From NCBI GenBank assembly GCA_000969725.1, contig JXSR01S061090.1: 42,507 nt of DNA. One strand, written 5' to 3'. Positions 30,560 through 42,057 of the stretch are shown piece by piece. The notes under the pieces are model-generated. The model had not been told where the DNA came from. It searched no databases and saw nothing but the letters and a program-made list of their open reading frames with translations. The DNA comes from Ophiothrix spiculata. Taxonomy: Eukaryota; Echinodermata; Ophiuroidea; Amphilepidida; Ophiotrichidae. The position numbers and the translations under genes are program-made. Each line of letters begins with the position of its first letter. Positions within the stretch are counted from its first letter, which is position 1.

Positions 30560-33500
30560 GGTCCATATTTATTTCAGATGATATTGCTATGAAGTGTTTT
30601 GATTCCATCAGACATGACACGTACGTCTATGTATGCTTAAAGTCATGTTAGCTCTTGAAACGGATGACTTAAAAATATAAAGACATGGGAAGGTTGCTTA
30701 ACCCTCGTAGCAAAGAGGGTGAAGGTTGGTGCGACCCCTTCGAAAAAGAAATCGATCGATCAATCTTGTTTATATCATTTCAGTTCAGTTTGATCAAAAA
30801 ATGGTGGGGGGCAATAAGCATCATATGATAAGGTTGAGTAGAAAACCCTGATATAAATCTGAAATTTAGTACTTACACAACAACGTTTCGCCAAAAATTA
30901 CGGTTTTCCGAAAAGGAGTACTTTTTGACGTCATAATTACGTCGTGAATTATACTATTGCAAGATTTTAGTATGTATGGATAGGATAGGGAAATATCTAC
31001 CCATGTTAGTAAAATCGAGTTCGCAGGGGTAAGAAAAATTAGAAGTTGCAACAACTCACATGAGTAGGCGTGATACAATACTTAGCTTGGCTAGACGAGG
31101 GTTAAAGTTCAATGTTGAATATGATGTCGGACTGGTGTATACTCTCTCTATTTACATGTATTTAAAAAGTATGATTTTGATAAATGAATGTTTTTTATTA
31201 TACACAATCCTAAAATTGCCATAGACATTTTGCATTTCAAAAATATAGATCTGTAATAAATGTGACTGCAATTTCAATTTCTTCAAAAGAAATATTAATG
31301 GAATGAAAGAGACTTCAATGTATAATAACAATATAAAAATGGTACTTAAAGGTTCTTGAGTACAAAGAAACAAAAGTATTATATTCATTGTTATTCTTAT
31401 TAAGTCATTTTCAGTATAACTTTCAGTAGGTATAGCTTGCAGGGAAAAGATATAAAGAACCATCTTATGCCTCAATATGTAAGAACGCAGAGTCATAAAG
31501 AAATGGGCGTACGATCAAATACTGTATCTGCTATATCAAAGATATGTATTATGCACCTTTCTAGCATTGACAATAGATTGAGGTAACAGAGGACGTCTAA
31601 TGGATGTATCTGCTACAAGTTATACTTGCAGTTGCTTCGTTTTTGCTTTGTACGGTAGATACAAAGACCTGTCACAAAGTGAAAGCAGTGCTATACATTC
31701 CATTTCTTAGCCATATGAAGGCATTGTAAACTAAAACCCAGGAGAATATACCTAGAGCATTGCATTCTCATCCATTATAGTATTAGCTATTGAGACTGAG
31801 TCTTGAGAAGGAAATCGAGGTAGGGTTTAGAGCAGATCATTTTTGCAAATGCAAGAAAAATTTCCAGTCGATCTCAAAGCAAAACAATTTTAAGAAAATA
31901 ATTAATATTGATTAATCAAAGTTCTGAAAATTGTGTTAATTTTTGGTGAGCATTTCTATGTATAGTTTTAGTATTTTATTTGACGGTTTCAATGTCTGTT
32001 TATTATGGGATGTGTGTTATTAAACTTTGCATCAATTTTGTATACATGATTAACTTTGAGGCGAATCTAGGGAATTATTTCGTCTCAATGTCAGGACTGC
32101 GTACAAGCGAAAAACTCTTGAAAATGGATTATCCGCTCACTAGATGTGTAAAACATTTTCTTGAAAATAATATTAGAAGTAAACAATTACTTCTTTAACA
32201 CAAGGGGATGGATACAAATTTAATAAAATAGGTAAAACAAGGACGTATGTATAAGGATAAATGGTAAAGATATAGAAAATAAAGACACATAAAGCTGTAT
32301 TCGCTTCTTGATTTACGAATTTGAAATTGAAATGAATAAAATACATATCGTATTTGCAGCATACATTTAAAAACATATTTTGTTCATGATGACACCCACA
32401 TATCACGTATTTTGGCAATTCCACTTTCAAATAATCAGGAAAACTTTTCTTGAGTTTAATATTAAATTTCATCAAATCAGGTAAAGATATTCATGTAACG
32501 TTTTCTCATTTCTTACAATCCGTTTTCATTACATCGAAATACGTAACATGATCGAATAATAATAACTGTAGAATATGTTCCATTTACATGCCGAGTATTT
32601 TCTCGCGACATTGGATACATATTAAACTTTATATTTATAAAAAAAACCGCTCTATTTTTTTTTTATCATTCTTATCACACCATACAAAGACAAATTTAAA
32701 AAATGCATATCAATTTACGCAGCATTTGTATCCATGTACAGCACCAAGGAAGAGAATGTAAAACAATCACACTTCAAGAAATGCTTACGCATTAAAATAA
32801 TGATAACAATAGCTAGCGGTTTACATGCAACATGTTTTGGTTGCCAGTCTCATATCTCTATGATTTAAACTGTGCCAGATGTTAAAATACAGCAAGATCA
32901 GTTTGAAATATTTCAACCCTCAAAGTAAGATGTCCAAATTCACCTTAACGTGGGGTTTTTTAGATGTTGATTTCAGTCAGATGGTTTAATTCTTTCTGAT
33001 CTTTTAGATTCCTTCAACTGTTAAAGGGGAAGATGAAATTGCAGACTTTATATATCAAATAGTACCTAAGAACAAACATTCATAAAATAAATAAAAATAA
33101 CAAAAAAATAAATAAATAAACACACGTATTCAAAAAATACAAAGTATTCATTTTTCAATGAATACTTTGTAAACATCATGTTCTCAAACCATTTTAATTT
33201 GATGCCACTACAATTTACTATGTAATAAATAGAAACTTCACTATTTAAAAATACAAAACAAAATTCACTGTTGCCAAAAGAGCGCTTAATATCAATAGCA
33301 TAGAGCTATATTATATAATATAAAGTTAGCAAAATATTCACCCTGTTTCATGATCCTACCATACCAATCCTCAGATGACAACTGATATCATATTTAAAAA
33401 TATGAATTTTTAGATTGCTTTCTAGAAATTCCTGCACTCATGCATTGGACAAAGTAATAAATTAGTTTAAATGTGTCTGATACCAACCACTACCTGAATC

Positions 33501-33634
33501 CTTTCGGAAACACATGTAACTAACTTCAACGTAAGAAAATTGTATAGTTCATTTAATGCGTGTATAAAGGTTTCGTTCAAGCAACAACGTATTCCCCTTA
33601 GAGGTTCCATATCAAAATAAAGAGCGATGATTAC

Positions 33635-33817
33635 ATGACATACATCCACTATGGAAACATGATCCGCCTGAAGGCGTCACTTTCAATGTTATCACATGTT
33701 GATGAAGTGGTTTCATCTTACTTTGTATGTAATCTACGTTCTGTTTTGTCTAGATTAAAATTGAAATATGACCGAGTATGTTTTGATGCAAAGCTAAGCA
33801 AATCTGTTTTAGGTTAA
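33635..33817 (+). other. 60-codon open frame, duplicate of 23086-23268
   Basis: It has the same start, length and stop as the frame at 23086. Changed residues are V to L, P to S and N to S. Upstream in frame, the codon matching AAG (lysine) of copy 1 is TAG here, so a longer protein reading is closed. That weakens any claim that the frame is part of a longer live protein. Confidence 0.3.
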
Positions 33818-34049
33818 TAGAATAGGTTATAACTGACATTAAACTCTGTAGTAATAGGCAACATAAATAGAACAGCTCAGGTGTTCCGTGCCCTTCCTTA
33901 GACCGAATGGCAAATATAAAGATATGATATTTTTAAATGACTCAACATATCAATTCTAATGACAAATATCATTGAAGATAGCATTTACCAACTAAAGTCA
34001 TGGACTATCATGTTTATAGTACAAGCTAGTATTTTGTCTAGAATGAATT

Positions 34050-34165
34050 ACGATTTAGAGGCCGCTTTAAACCTCGACTGGCGGCTGACCGCCTTGAACC
34101 GGCGGCTCTTGGCAGATGCCATTGTTCAGAACAATAGCAACCGGGTTCCGGGTGGTAAACTGAAG
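34050..34165. other. GC-rich patch in AT-rich DNA
   Basis: GAGGCCGCTTTAAACCTCG, CTGGCGGCTGACCGCC and GAACCGGCGGCTC give base composition sharply unlike the neighbourhood, with small self-complementary words. It is not present at the corresponding point of copy 1 as far as sequence is available. The frame through it (33959-34171) has no recognised domain. Possibly part of a short insertion. Confidence 0.5.
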
Positions 34166-35057
34166 TTTTGAAGTAATACCGTAGTATTTTTGTATATAAC
34201 GATGGTTGTTTCTTCTATCACTTGTAAGTTGTATAGAACCAACATGAATCAATATTACATAACAATGATTTAAACTTTCCTAGTTTTTAACTTTTCCTTG
34301 CCTTCTGTGTGCCCGTATATCGCAGTATAAGCTCAAACACTGGCGAATATTTAATTCAAAGGCTAGTTTAAATTAGAAATATAGGTCACCCACAATTTTA
34401 CCTCATGCATGCACTAGGATTTCTAAGCAACAGTCAGAAACTCCACCAGTTTAATTTGATTGTTGGTTTTCGACTCATTGATTCAGGAACATAAATTCGA
34501 TTATTCTGTCTAAAGCAACACCTGGTTATGTTCTGCATCATAATGATTTTTACAATAAGGTTGCTTGCACCAAATTGCACTAGCAAATATCTTATAGAGA
34601 ATTAACATTTTTCTAGGAAGTAAACGAAACCGTTATGTTACAAAAATTCAAACTTTTCTTTGATCACTCTTTTGGCATTTGCGAGAAAATATCCAGACAT
34701 TTTGGGGTCTTCAATGCAGAAGCAGTTTATTTTCAACGCAAAATTAAGTACATAGGCTTCTTATGTTTAAGACGGTGTTGCAAACTAAAATGTATAGTTC
34801 CTTCATCCACTTGAATCTAGTTGAAGGGCATCCAAATAATTTTAATTTCGGCAATTTTTGAAATGCATTTTGAGACTTTTGCTTCAAAGCTATAACGGGG
34901 ACCGTTTTAAAGAGTAAGCTTAGCTAGAACCTACGTTATAGTTAACGGCGCAACCTACCACTATGTACCTTTGCCTGAGAACTCGTAGGTTCGCAAAGCC
35001 CACTGATGGTACGTCACATTTGAGAAGGAGTATATCAAGTATGTGAAGTATTTCAAG

Positions 35058-35250
35058 TATCGCGATGCGAGCCCGGAAAATTTACACTTTTTTGGACCAT
35101 TTTAGCGTATTTTCTTGAAAATGTGACCCATGTTTAGGGATTTTGGTGCTAAAAAATGGGGCCCTTGTTTAGGGATTTCTTGTGAAAAAAGCGACCCATA
35201 CCAGCGGCACATCCCCGTATACCTTAATATGTGAGTACCCCCCCCCCCGG
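35058..35250 (-). repeat. Poly-C-ended dispersed repeat
   Basis: Relative to copy 1 this is an insertion. It ends in eleven Cs followed by GGG (35238-35251) and includes GACCCATGTTTAGGGATTT, then a second GTTTAGGGATTTCTTGTG and CCAGCGGCACATCCCCG. The two TTTAGGGATTT lines, about 36 bases apart, are an internal tandem. The minus 70-codon frame is a translation of the repeat, not a gene. Confidence 0.55.
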
Positions 35251-35640
35251 GTATTTCACCCATATAATCTTTCCTGTGTATCGGTGTTGAATAATATTTC
35301 CATTTTCTAAGCACATTAAATCAGAGACTCCAGATACATCAACACGACTTCTCATTTTCCTCAAGGCCAAAGTATCCAAATAATTCTTTTCATTATCCAA
35401 TGTTCACAACAAAGTATAACCTGGAATATATTCTTGCAATTATTCGTTGACACCAACTACCACAGGCTAAATTCAATTACAATTGCAGATTCAGTGCACG
35501 TTTCAGATGAAATGTTACCCGTAGGGTTTAGATACAAAAACACAAGAGTTGTAAAAGCTGATTCTTGATTGAATAGGCGCAACAAGCTTTGTGGCATTAT
35601 AAGTTATATGGTGAGTTAATGAATTGAACACACACCGATA

Positions 35641-36133
35641 ATCTTAAATCAAAATAATGTTATTTCTTAATGTCAAAAAAGATTCACGGTTCAGTCTATG
35701 TTGTCAAGCTTAGAATAAAGGGTTCCTTTCAGATTATTTTCGACGTTAACAGTCGTGATTTTATGATATCTTCGACGTTTGGGGTCACTTAGCTTTTCTT
35801 AAAAGTCCAAGAAATAAACAGAAAGGGCTATATTACTGTTTTTTATGGCAGTGATAGTGCGTACGCCGTTGAGTGTCCATTTCAGTGTGTAACGGCGAAC
35901 TTACAAAAATTGGTCATATCTTCCTTTTTTTCAGCGGATTTCTATAATTTTTTTGTGCATTTGAAAATGTATCAAATCTGCTTTACTAAAACAACTCAAC
36001 ACATTTTTGATTTAGTGCTTTTATCAAGGTAAATGACATCTATAATCCGTGCACAATCTTTTTTTGATTCACGTCGTATAATGTTAGAAGTCCGTCGCGA
36101 CTGAATGAAGCAGCTGAATCAAGCTGTACAAGG
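35641..36133. other. No feature seen
   Basis: Unassigned AT-rich DNA right of array 2. No frame or repeat of note. Confidence 0.5.
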
Positions 36134-36183
36134 CGGCTCGATTGAGTAGGCTACTGCATCGAGTAGGCTACTGGATCGAGCCG
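36134..36183. repeat. Small hairpin enclosing a 17-base tandem
   Basis: CGGCTCGAT at 36134-36142 pairs with ATCGAGCCG at 36175-36183. Between and overlapping them are two copies of AT(T/C)GAGTAGGCTACTG plus one base (36141-36157, 36158-36174). Confidence 0.8.
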
Positions 36184-36719
36184 TTCTCCCGAACTGATAA
36201 GAACTAGAAATGTAACATACAGAATTTTGTTATGACTTTGTATTGAAGAATCCAGGAGTGATTTAGAAAACAGATCAAAACATTTGACCTGACATTGTTT
36301 GATGTATATAAAAAATCAGTTTTAAAGAAATATTGGTATTCCGATTTCACACAGTAGATATAGCGTCTAGCCAGACGCCAACAAATATGATAAGGTTTGA
36401 ATTATTTTAACCTTCTAGCGTCTAAGTAGCGTCTTTAAAGCGTTTAAAATCAAATCACACAATATAGCGACGTCCAGCTAGCATATCATGGGCTTTTGTA
36501 GATAACAACTGGAAAAAAAGCTTTTCATAAAACAGGAACACTGCTGACAAGCAGATTATGCGAATATATATATTGAGCTCATATTTCTATAAAAACATCC
36601 TTTCAGTACAGGCATTACACACCCGTATCAGATTTCTTTAATAGCGGATGGTCTCGAAAGAGCACACTGAGAGATGTCCATTATTTCTAAATTCAACAAC
36701 TCACCGTATCTTCTTATAC

Positions 36720-36880
36720 AGGAGCGCGCCGTTGTTGATTAGTGATGAATCCACAGTTGATATTCAAATAAGCGCGTCACGCACAGCACAGCGTACACGG
36801 GTGTGCGTTTACGCAGTGCACATAAATCGGCGCACTGTTCATCGCGCGTCGGGAACTTGAGTACGTGCAAGGACTGGCGC
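36720..36880. other. CpG-rich patch
   Basis: GCGCGTCACGCACAGC, CAGCGTACACGGG, TTACGCAGTGC and ATCGCGCGTCGGG give many CpG and GCGC words in otherwise CpG-poor DNA. It lies inside the insertion in segment G. GTTGTTGATTAGTGATGAA at about 36733 repeats the right arm of the hairpin at 37044-37226. No gene is recognised; the frame at 36648-36860 is probably incidental. Confidence 0.55.
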
Positions 36881-37043
36881 TTGGGAACAGTTGAAAACGA
36901 TAAAGCAACAATCATTTAAAAACTAGCATTTTGTTTCAGATTCTTCAAAGTATTTTTATTGAGATGAGTATCTGTTAACATGGTTAAATTGAAAACATTT
37001 AGAATTTAATTCATACGTTTTCAGAAAGATTTTCGTTGTTGAA

Positions 37044-37226
37044 AGGTATTCAAACATGCTACAGAGTTGTTCATCGCTAATCAACAACTCTGCATCCGAT
37101 GCGTCGGCGTATTTTTATCACACTCGGGTGGCTAAAGCCACCCTCGCGCGATAAAAAAATACGCAGACGCATGGATGCATCGTTGTTGATTAGCGATGAA
37201 CAACTCTGTAGCATGTTTGAATACCT
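37044..37226. mobile_element. Near-perfect hairpin element with GC-rich apex
   Basis: The first 45 bases, starting AGGTATTCAAACATGC, are repeated exactly as the reverse complement at the right end. Beyond that the arms stay paired with few mismatches (CGTATTTTTATC with GATAAAAAAATACG). The apex is GGGTGGC-TAAA-GCCACCC. Such low divergence suggests recent origin or conversion between arms. No coding capacity. Confidence 0.88.
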
Positions 37227-37295
37227 AAATCAATTACTCCAGGAAATGTATTTGGATCAATTTTCAGAATATAGATTTGAAAATATGTTTATAAG

Positions 37296-39310
37296 AATAA
37301 GATTGAACATTTATGTTTAAAAGTCATTTTAAAGAAATGTTGATATTTAAATTTTGGAGGATAGGAAATTTATAAAAAATTAATTGATGAATTGTTTAGA
37401 ATACATAATACTGAAGTTGGCATTCTCCAAATCATGAAACTCTGATTTTAACATTCGGGTTAAGATGTCAACAAAAAAACACCCTTGAATAATCTCAGAA
37501 AGCACACATACTAAAGGCGTCCTTTTTACCACAACATCTTTCTCATCAAATTGAAATTGCTGATACAATAAGAAAAAAATGTATGTTTTGTAAATGTTGA
37601 ACATATAACTACGCTCGACATATACGATATTTGAACACTTAAAATGATAAAGATTTCTATAGTTCTTCTAAGTTTATTTCAAGTACAAGTTTGATTTTAA
37701 CATGAACACGGTTCAAACACAGAGAAAGAAATTTAAGAATCACATAAAAAATTGTATCCATTTCATAAAATTATTTAGTAATAGGTTCATGTGTTAGCAG
37801 TAAACTTTAAACGAAAGATGAAATTTCGACATTACTTAAACAAGGGTATGTTTAAGTGCTATGCAGTTGAATCTTTTACTTAATGGAAAACTATAAGTTT
37901 GAATTATTGTCTTTAAAAGGTCACTCACCTTTAATCACTCATAATTTTGAAAGAGTTCGGAATATGCGAAAGACCATCAAGCACACCTGGTTTATATAAT
38001 CAGCGATTTTTTCTTTAACGTGAATATCCAATAACTGATGACATTTTGATGTATGTAGTTATCAGGTTCCATAGTACTTTCATATTTTCAGATGGAAATA
38101 CATACTTATCATAGGAAGATGATCATGATAAAATGATAATGAAAATTAATATCACAATTCATTACTTTCATAATTAATTTTGATATGGTATGACAGTAAT
38201 TGATATAAACAAACTTTACATAAATACCAATTTGCTGAAGATTTTTTAAAACAAAAAAACAAAATAGAATTTAATCGTTTCTCTTTAAGGGAAGACATAA
38301 ATGACAAACTAGTAATTCCACTGCTTTCGTGGATCAGAATGAGTGCGACATTAACGATGTTTAAGTTTAATCGTCATTATTTTGTAGATAAACCATTAAA
38401 CATGCAACAAAACTAATTCCTTTATTTCGTGTGAAGGTTAAGGGTTTTTTTTTTGCGTTTTGATTCTGGTTATAACCATTGACTGAGTGTGGTCGACGTA
38501 GTCCAAAACTCACCAAGACACCAAGAAAATGTATGTGCATGTTTGCTGTGTCTTACATTCTTGTATGTGTGTATTAAGTGCTTGCATAAAATTTTGATTA
38601 AGTTGTGATATAAATTTTGGTCTTGATCAATTTTGATCTTTTTCATTTTTGACAAAGATTATATAATTACATCTGATGTGTGTCCAACAAATAACGTTTG
38701 ACCTTCAATTAACATGATTAAGCAGTTCGTCGACACTCGTTAATTCAAATCTCAGATAGTCCAAGATGCACAGACATGAATGGGAAATCATACAATTTTC
38801 TAAATAACAAATTTTTTTTCAACTCGGGGTTTTCAATATTCAGCGTTATGCGTCAGGCACATACCTGTCGTACCATTAAACATTTTTGAACCTTCACATT
38901 CAAAATGCAGTTAGTATTGCACAACAGTACATCCCTTACTTCCCAAGTACAACAACATCCAGACGTTCGTTCAACAAACGAAGTCTGCCCATCAATTAAG
39001 CAGTTCATCGACACAGGTGACTTAAGTCTCTATATCTCTAAACATGACGGTATCAGTATAAGTAGAATAACATGTATACGATGCTGTTGACCGCTTATAG
39101 GGTACGTCTCTTAAAATAAATAAAAATAATAGGAAATACAGAAATCAATTAAATGAACAAAGAGAAATAATTAAATACAATGAAAAAGTACGTGTTATTT
39201 TAGATGCATCTGATATCACGGTACGATATCAGTGTTTGCCTTTGAAATGGTACAAACTGGCAGGGGTAAACCGATTCTTTCGACAAGCCAACACACCAAC
39301 TGTCTAACAA
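37296..39310. other. No gene seen over about 2 kb
   Basis: AT-rich DNA with short frames only (for example 37380-37604 minus, 38470-38655 minus, 38905-39090 plus), none with a recognisable domain. No repeats of note. Confidence 0.5.
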
Positions 39311-39937
39311 CAGGGTGTCCCTGAAAAAACTTACAATCTTTGCGTGCAATTTTCTTGAATTCCACGGATAGTTCGAAAGAATGTAAAGGTTTCATTTTAT
39401 AGCCCATGAATTGAACTTTCAGATACCGTTTGTTTCATTTCAATCGGTAATGTACAACAAAGGTTATGCTTTGTCAAATAATTGAATGTAAAATTTGCTG
39501 GTCCTATTTCACGAGTTTGTAAGTTCCCCTTGAATGAAGCTCTATTGAGTATTGTCATTGATCTGTTCACTCAACCGTAACAATGTTTACATATTTACTA
39601 CGTACATGCTTTTTTTTATCTATGCTGAAACATTGAACAAAATTTGATGTGACAATAAGACGGATATGATAAGTTTTCCAAGGTTTCCCATTTTTATTCC
39701 ATTCATAAACACCCTTACTTTATGGCCAATAATCATGAAATTGGACCAGAAAGAAATCCACCCAAAAGTTTGATATAACATATCTTTTGTTGTATACTAC
39801 TGATTGAAATGAAACAAACGGTATCTAAAAGTTCAACTCATTAGCTATAAAATGCAATCTTTACCTACTTTCTGACTATCCGTTAAACTCAAGAAAATTG
39901 CACGCAAAGATTGCAAGGTTTATTCTGGGACACCCTG
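39311..39937. mobile_element. Mariner-like MITE with CAGGGTGTCCC ends, copy 2 (longer)
   Basis: The left end CAGGGTGTCCCTGAAAAAAC and the reverse complement of the right end CAGGGTGTCCCAGAATAAAC are followed by long inverted arms of about 190 bases (TTTGCGTGCAATTTTCTTG, AGATACCGTTTGTTTCATT and others on both). TA follows the right end; the left flank is AA, probably a mutated TA. It is 627 bases, longer than copy 1 because of about 240 extra central bases. No transposase frame. Confidence 0.88.
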
Positions 39938-39939
39938 TA

Positions 39940-40303
39940 ATGGCTAAATAAATTAGTACACAACAATTACTAACACTAACACTAAATCTAAAGCGCTTTG
40001 GTGCAAATCAATTCTGTGATGGTAAGGGTTCATTTATCATTATTGGGAATCACGAAAGAAAGTTGATTATTGTCACTGATTGATGGCGGTTTGAAAGTGA
40101 ACAACAAGCAATACGGAGGAAGAAAGACATTTTGTGCCTCCTCTCACCTCCCCTCGCCTCATCTTTTTAAAGTCTTCAGTCTAATTGATCCGTGGGCTAA
40201 TTAAAACGGTATCGTATCGAAAATGTTCTATATTTTCTGTTTAAAGAACCCTCAAATAAAGATCATACATAATTACAGACCTGAAACTTGAAGGTTACTT
40301 TAC
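39940..40303. other. No feature seen
   Basis: Unassigned. A short CTCCTCTCACCTCCCCTCGCC pyrimidine-rich run is near 40138. Confidence 0.5.
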
Positions 40304-40497
40304 TTATAGATTAATAACTGCGTATTAGTTGACGCGAGTGAAATTGTACAACAATAATGCACCGCGTGCTGAAGTTGGAGTTGTCTACACTCACGAGGCG
40401 TAGCCGAGTGAGCTGGACAACGTCGACTTCAGTTGAAGATGCATTCTGTTTGTACAATTTCACGAGCGTCAAGTAAAGAGCAGTTATTTATATAATT
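40304..40497. mobile_element. Hairpin element with CpG-containing apex
   Basis: The left arm TTAATAACTGC, TTGACGCGAGTGAAATTGTA and AATGCA pairs with TGCATT, TACAATTTCACGAGCGTCAA and GCAGTTATTTA on the right. Arms are about 85 bases with mismatches. The apex is CTCACGAGGCGTAGCCGAGTG. No coding capacity and no resolved target duplication. Confidence 0.8.
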
Positions 40498-41019
40498 CAT
40501 ACACGACATCAACAATGATTAGAATATAATAAAGATTAAGAAATTAAACGGCATAATAATTTGAAAATGTGTTTGTATAAAACAAAGAAAATATAACTAT
40601 CCAACGCCCCATGTTAATCATTGTAATTTAGTTTTACCTTTCCTTTAAAATGAAACAGGTCATACAAGCGCGAGCATGTTACAATTACGCGTACATGGAA
40701 TTGAACGACGCATTACGCAATACGCAGCGTGCAACTAGACGAGGTTAATGAATGCGCAAAAGTTACCAACTGTCCAATTAGATTGACAATTTCAACGCGT
40801 ACTTAACGCAAAGTGTACGAATTGATAAAAACTGGTTAGTTCACAAACAGCCTTCACTCTATGTTTTGACTCTTATATTGAAGTCAAATAGAAATTCTAT
40901 TTTGAACCATCATTTTTACGATGTAAAAATCACTGTTTATGAAATGTCGATATTTTTGATTTAACAAAATGTGTAGCGAGTGTACCAACTCTGACTTCAA
41001 GATATTAAGAAAAAAAAAT
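40498..41019. other. No gene; CpG-containing patch at about 40660-40830
   Basis: GCGCGAGCATG, ACGCGTACATGG, ACGACGCATTACGC, CGCAGCGTGC and AACGCGTACTTAACGC words make this patch CpG-richer than its surroundings. It resembles 36720-36880 in composition, but I could not align it. Nothing else was seen. Confidence 0.45.
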
Positions 41020-41255
41020 CACAACTCTTCATAAAACGAGAACACGGCTGACAAACAGGTCGCGATTATCTTGATCTCATACTAGTATTTGCATAAAAAC
41101 ATCCTTTCGGTAAAAGCAATAAACAGACGTATCATATAACGGATGACCTCGACTGCGCATACTGAGAGAGATGTCCATTTATTCTAATGTCAATTACCCT
41201 AGGAAATGCATTTGGATCAATTTTCAGAATATAGTTTTGAAAATTGGTTTTTGAA
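41020..41255 (+). repeat. Duplicated segment G, copy 2 (uninterrupted)
   Basis: It matches 36530-36692 joined to 37228-37295, and so acts as the empty site for the insertion there. Confidence 0.72.
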
Positions 41256-41710
41256 GACGCAATTATCGTCCCACCATTATATAGTTATGATTGCCAGTTA
41301 ATTGAGAACATCTATTTTTATTAACTATTTGTTGGTACCAAAAGTCAAAAATGTAGAAACTGTTTGTTACCATGGTTACTAGGAATCAATTTCTACTGTT
41401 GTAGTTTTAACTGAAGCACTTCGATAGTGTCGGAAATATACACATACGAGTGGTATTAAATGAGTTGATGGCCTAAGTATAGAGTGAAATAGTCTATATA
41501 TTTTGTTTTATTTATTTGTTATGTAACTCACATTGTTTAAGGTACATAGGAATATAAATTTGTTTTTTTTTTTATTACAGAAAATTACATTTTGGCTAGT
41601 TAGAGGTTTCTGAAGTTTAGGAAAAAACATCGAAAAGTGATAAAATCTACCACATGTTTCCTGCAGGTTTGGAACAAGCAGCCCAATTCTTTTGATTGTG
41701 TTTGTATGTA
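41256..41710. other. No feature seen
   Basis: AT-rich unassigned DNA up to the retrotransposon tail. Confidence 0.5.
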
Positions 41711-41840
41711 TGAAGTAGATTCAGATTCAGATTCAGATTCATTTATTTCCATAAAAATACATAAAAATACATAAAAAATAACATGCGAACAAAACAGAAT
41801 TATGGAGGACAGGACCGGAAGGCCAATAAGGCCTGTTTAA
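41711..41840 (-). mobile_element. Non-LTR retrotransposon 3' end (CR1/L2-like) with GAATCT tail
   Basis: On the minus strand the order is GGCCTTATTGGCCTTCCGG, TCCTGTCCTCC, two TATGTATTTT copies, GGAAATAAATGAATCT and a GAATCT tandem tail (41711-41736). A polyadenylation-like AATAAA next to a short tandem tail is the typical 3' end of CR1/L2-type LINEs. The upstream extent (to the right) is unclear, and no reverse transcriptase frame is visible. The plus-strand 99-codon frame at 41783-42082 runs against this orientation and into the next element, so I do not accept it. Confidence 0.6.
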
Positions 41841-42057
41841 GGTCCTTCCCTAGATTACAACAAAAAGTTACAGACAAAAATAAATACATGACAGCACAAC
41901 TACTCAAACAAGACTACAACAGGGACGTGCTCAAAAACTTACTTATAATTTTGAATAATATTTTGCTTAAATTGATTTCGAAATTGAGTAGTGATTTAAT
42001 CAAGTGTTGTCGCCTTATCGTTAAGAAGAATTTAAGGTGGCTGCATGTTAGGCGCTA

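Larger units (their letters stand above)
30560..35640 (+). repeat. Array 2, long copy 2
   Basis: Direct-orientation duplicate of 19880-26460, offset by about 10.6 kb, with many small indels. It lacks the palindromic MITE and the long-hairpin element of copy 1, so it provides empty sites for both. It has its own insertions: a GC-rich patch at 34050-34165 and a poly-C repeat at about 35058-35250. Open frames such as 31152-31496 (minus) are interrupted in copy 1 and are not supported as genes. Confidence 0.82.
36530..37295 (+). repeat. Duplicated segment G, copy 1, split by an insertion
   Basis: Bases 36530-36692 and 37228-37295 together match 41020-41255 (ttcataaaac, aaaaacatcctttc, gagatgtccatt, then tttggatcaattttcagaatatag). 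The intervening 36693-37224 is therefore an insertion. CTAAAT on both sides (36687-36692, 37225-37230) could be its target duplication. Confidence 0.72.

Noticed and set aside
31152-31496. 114-codon hydrophobic minus-strand frame
   Set aside because: The counterpart in array 2 copy 1 (about 20510-20850) has indels and stops; AT-rich DNA often yields hydrophobic frames.
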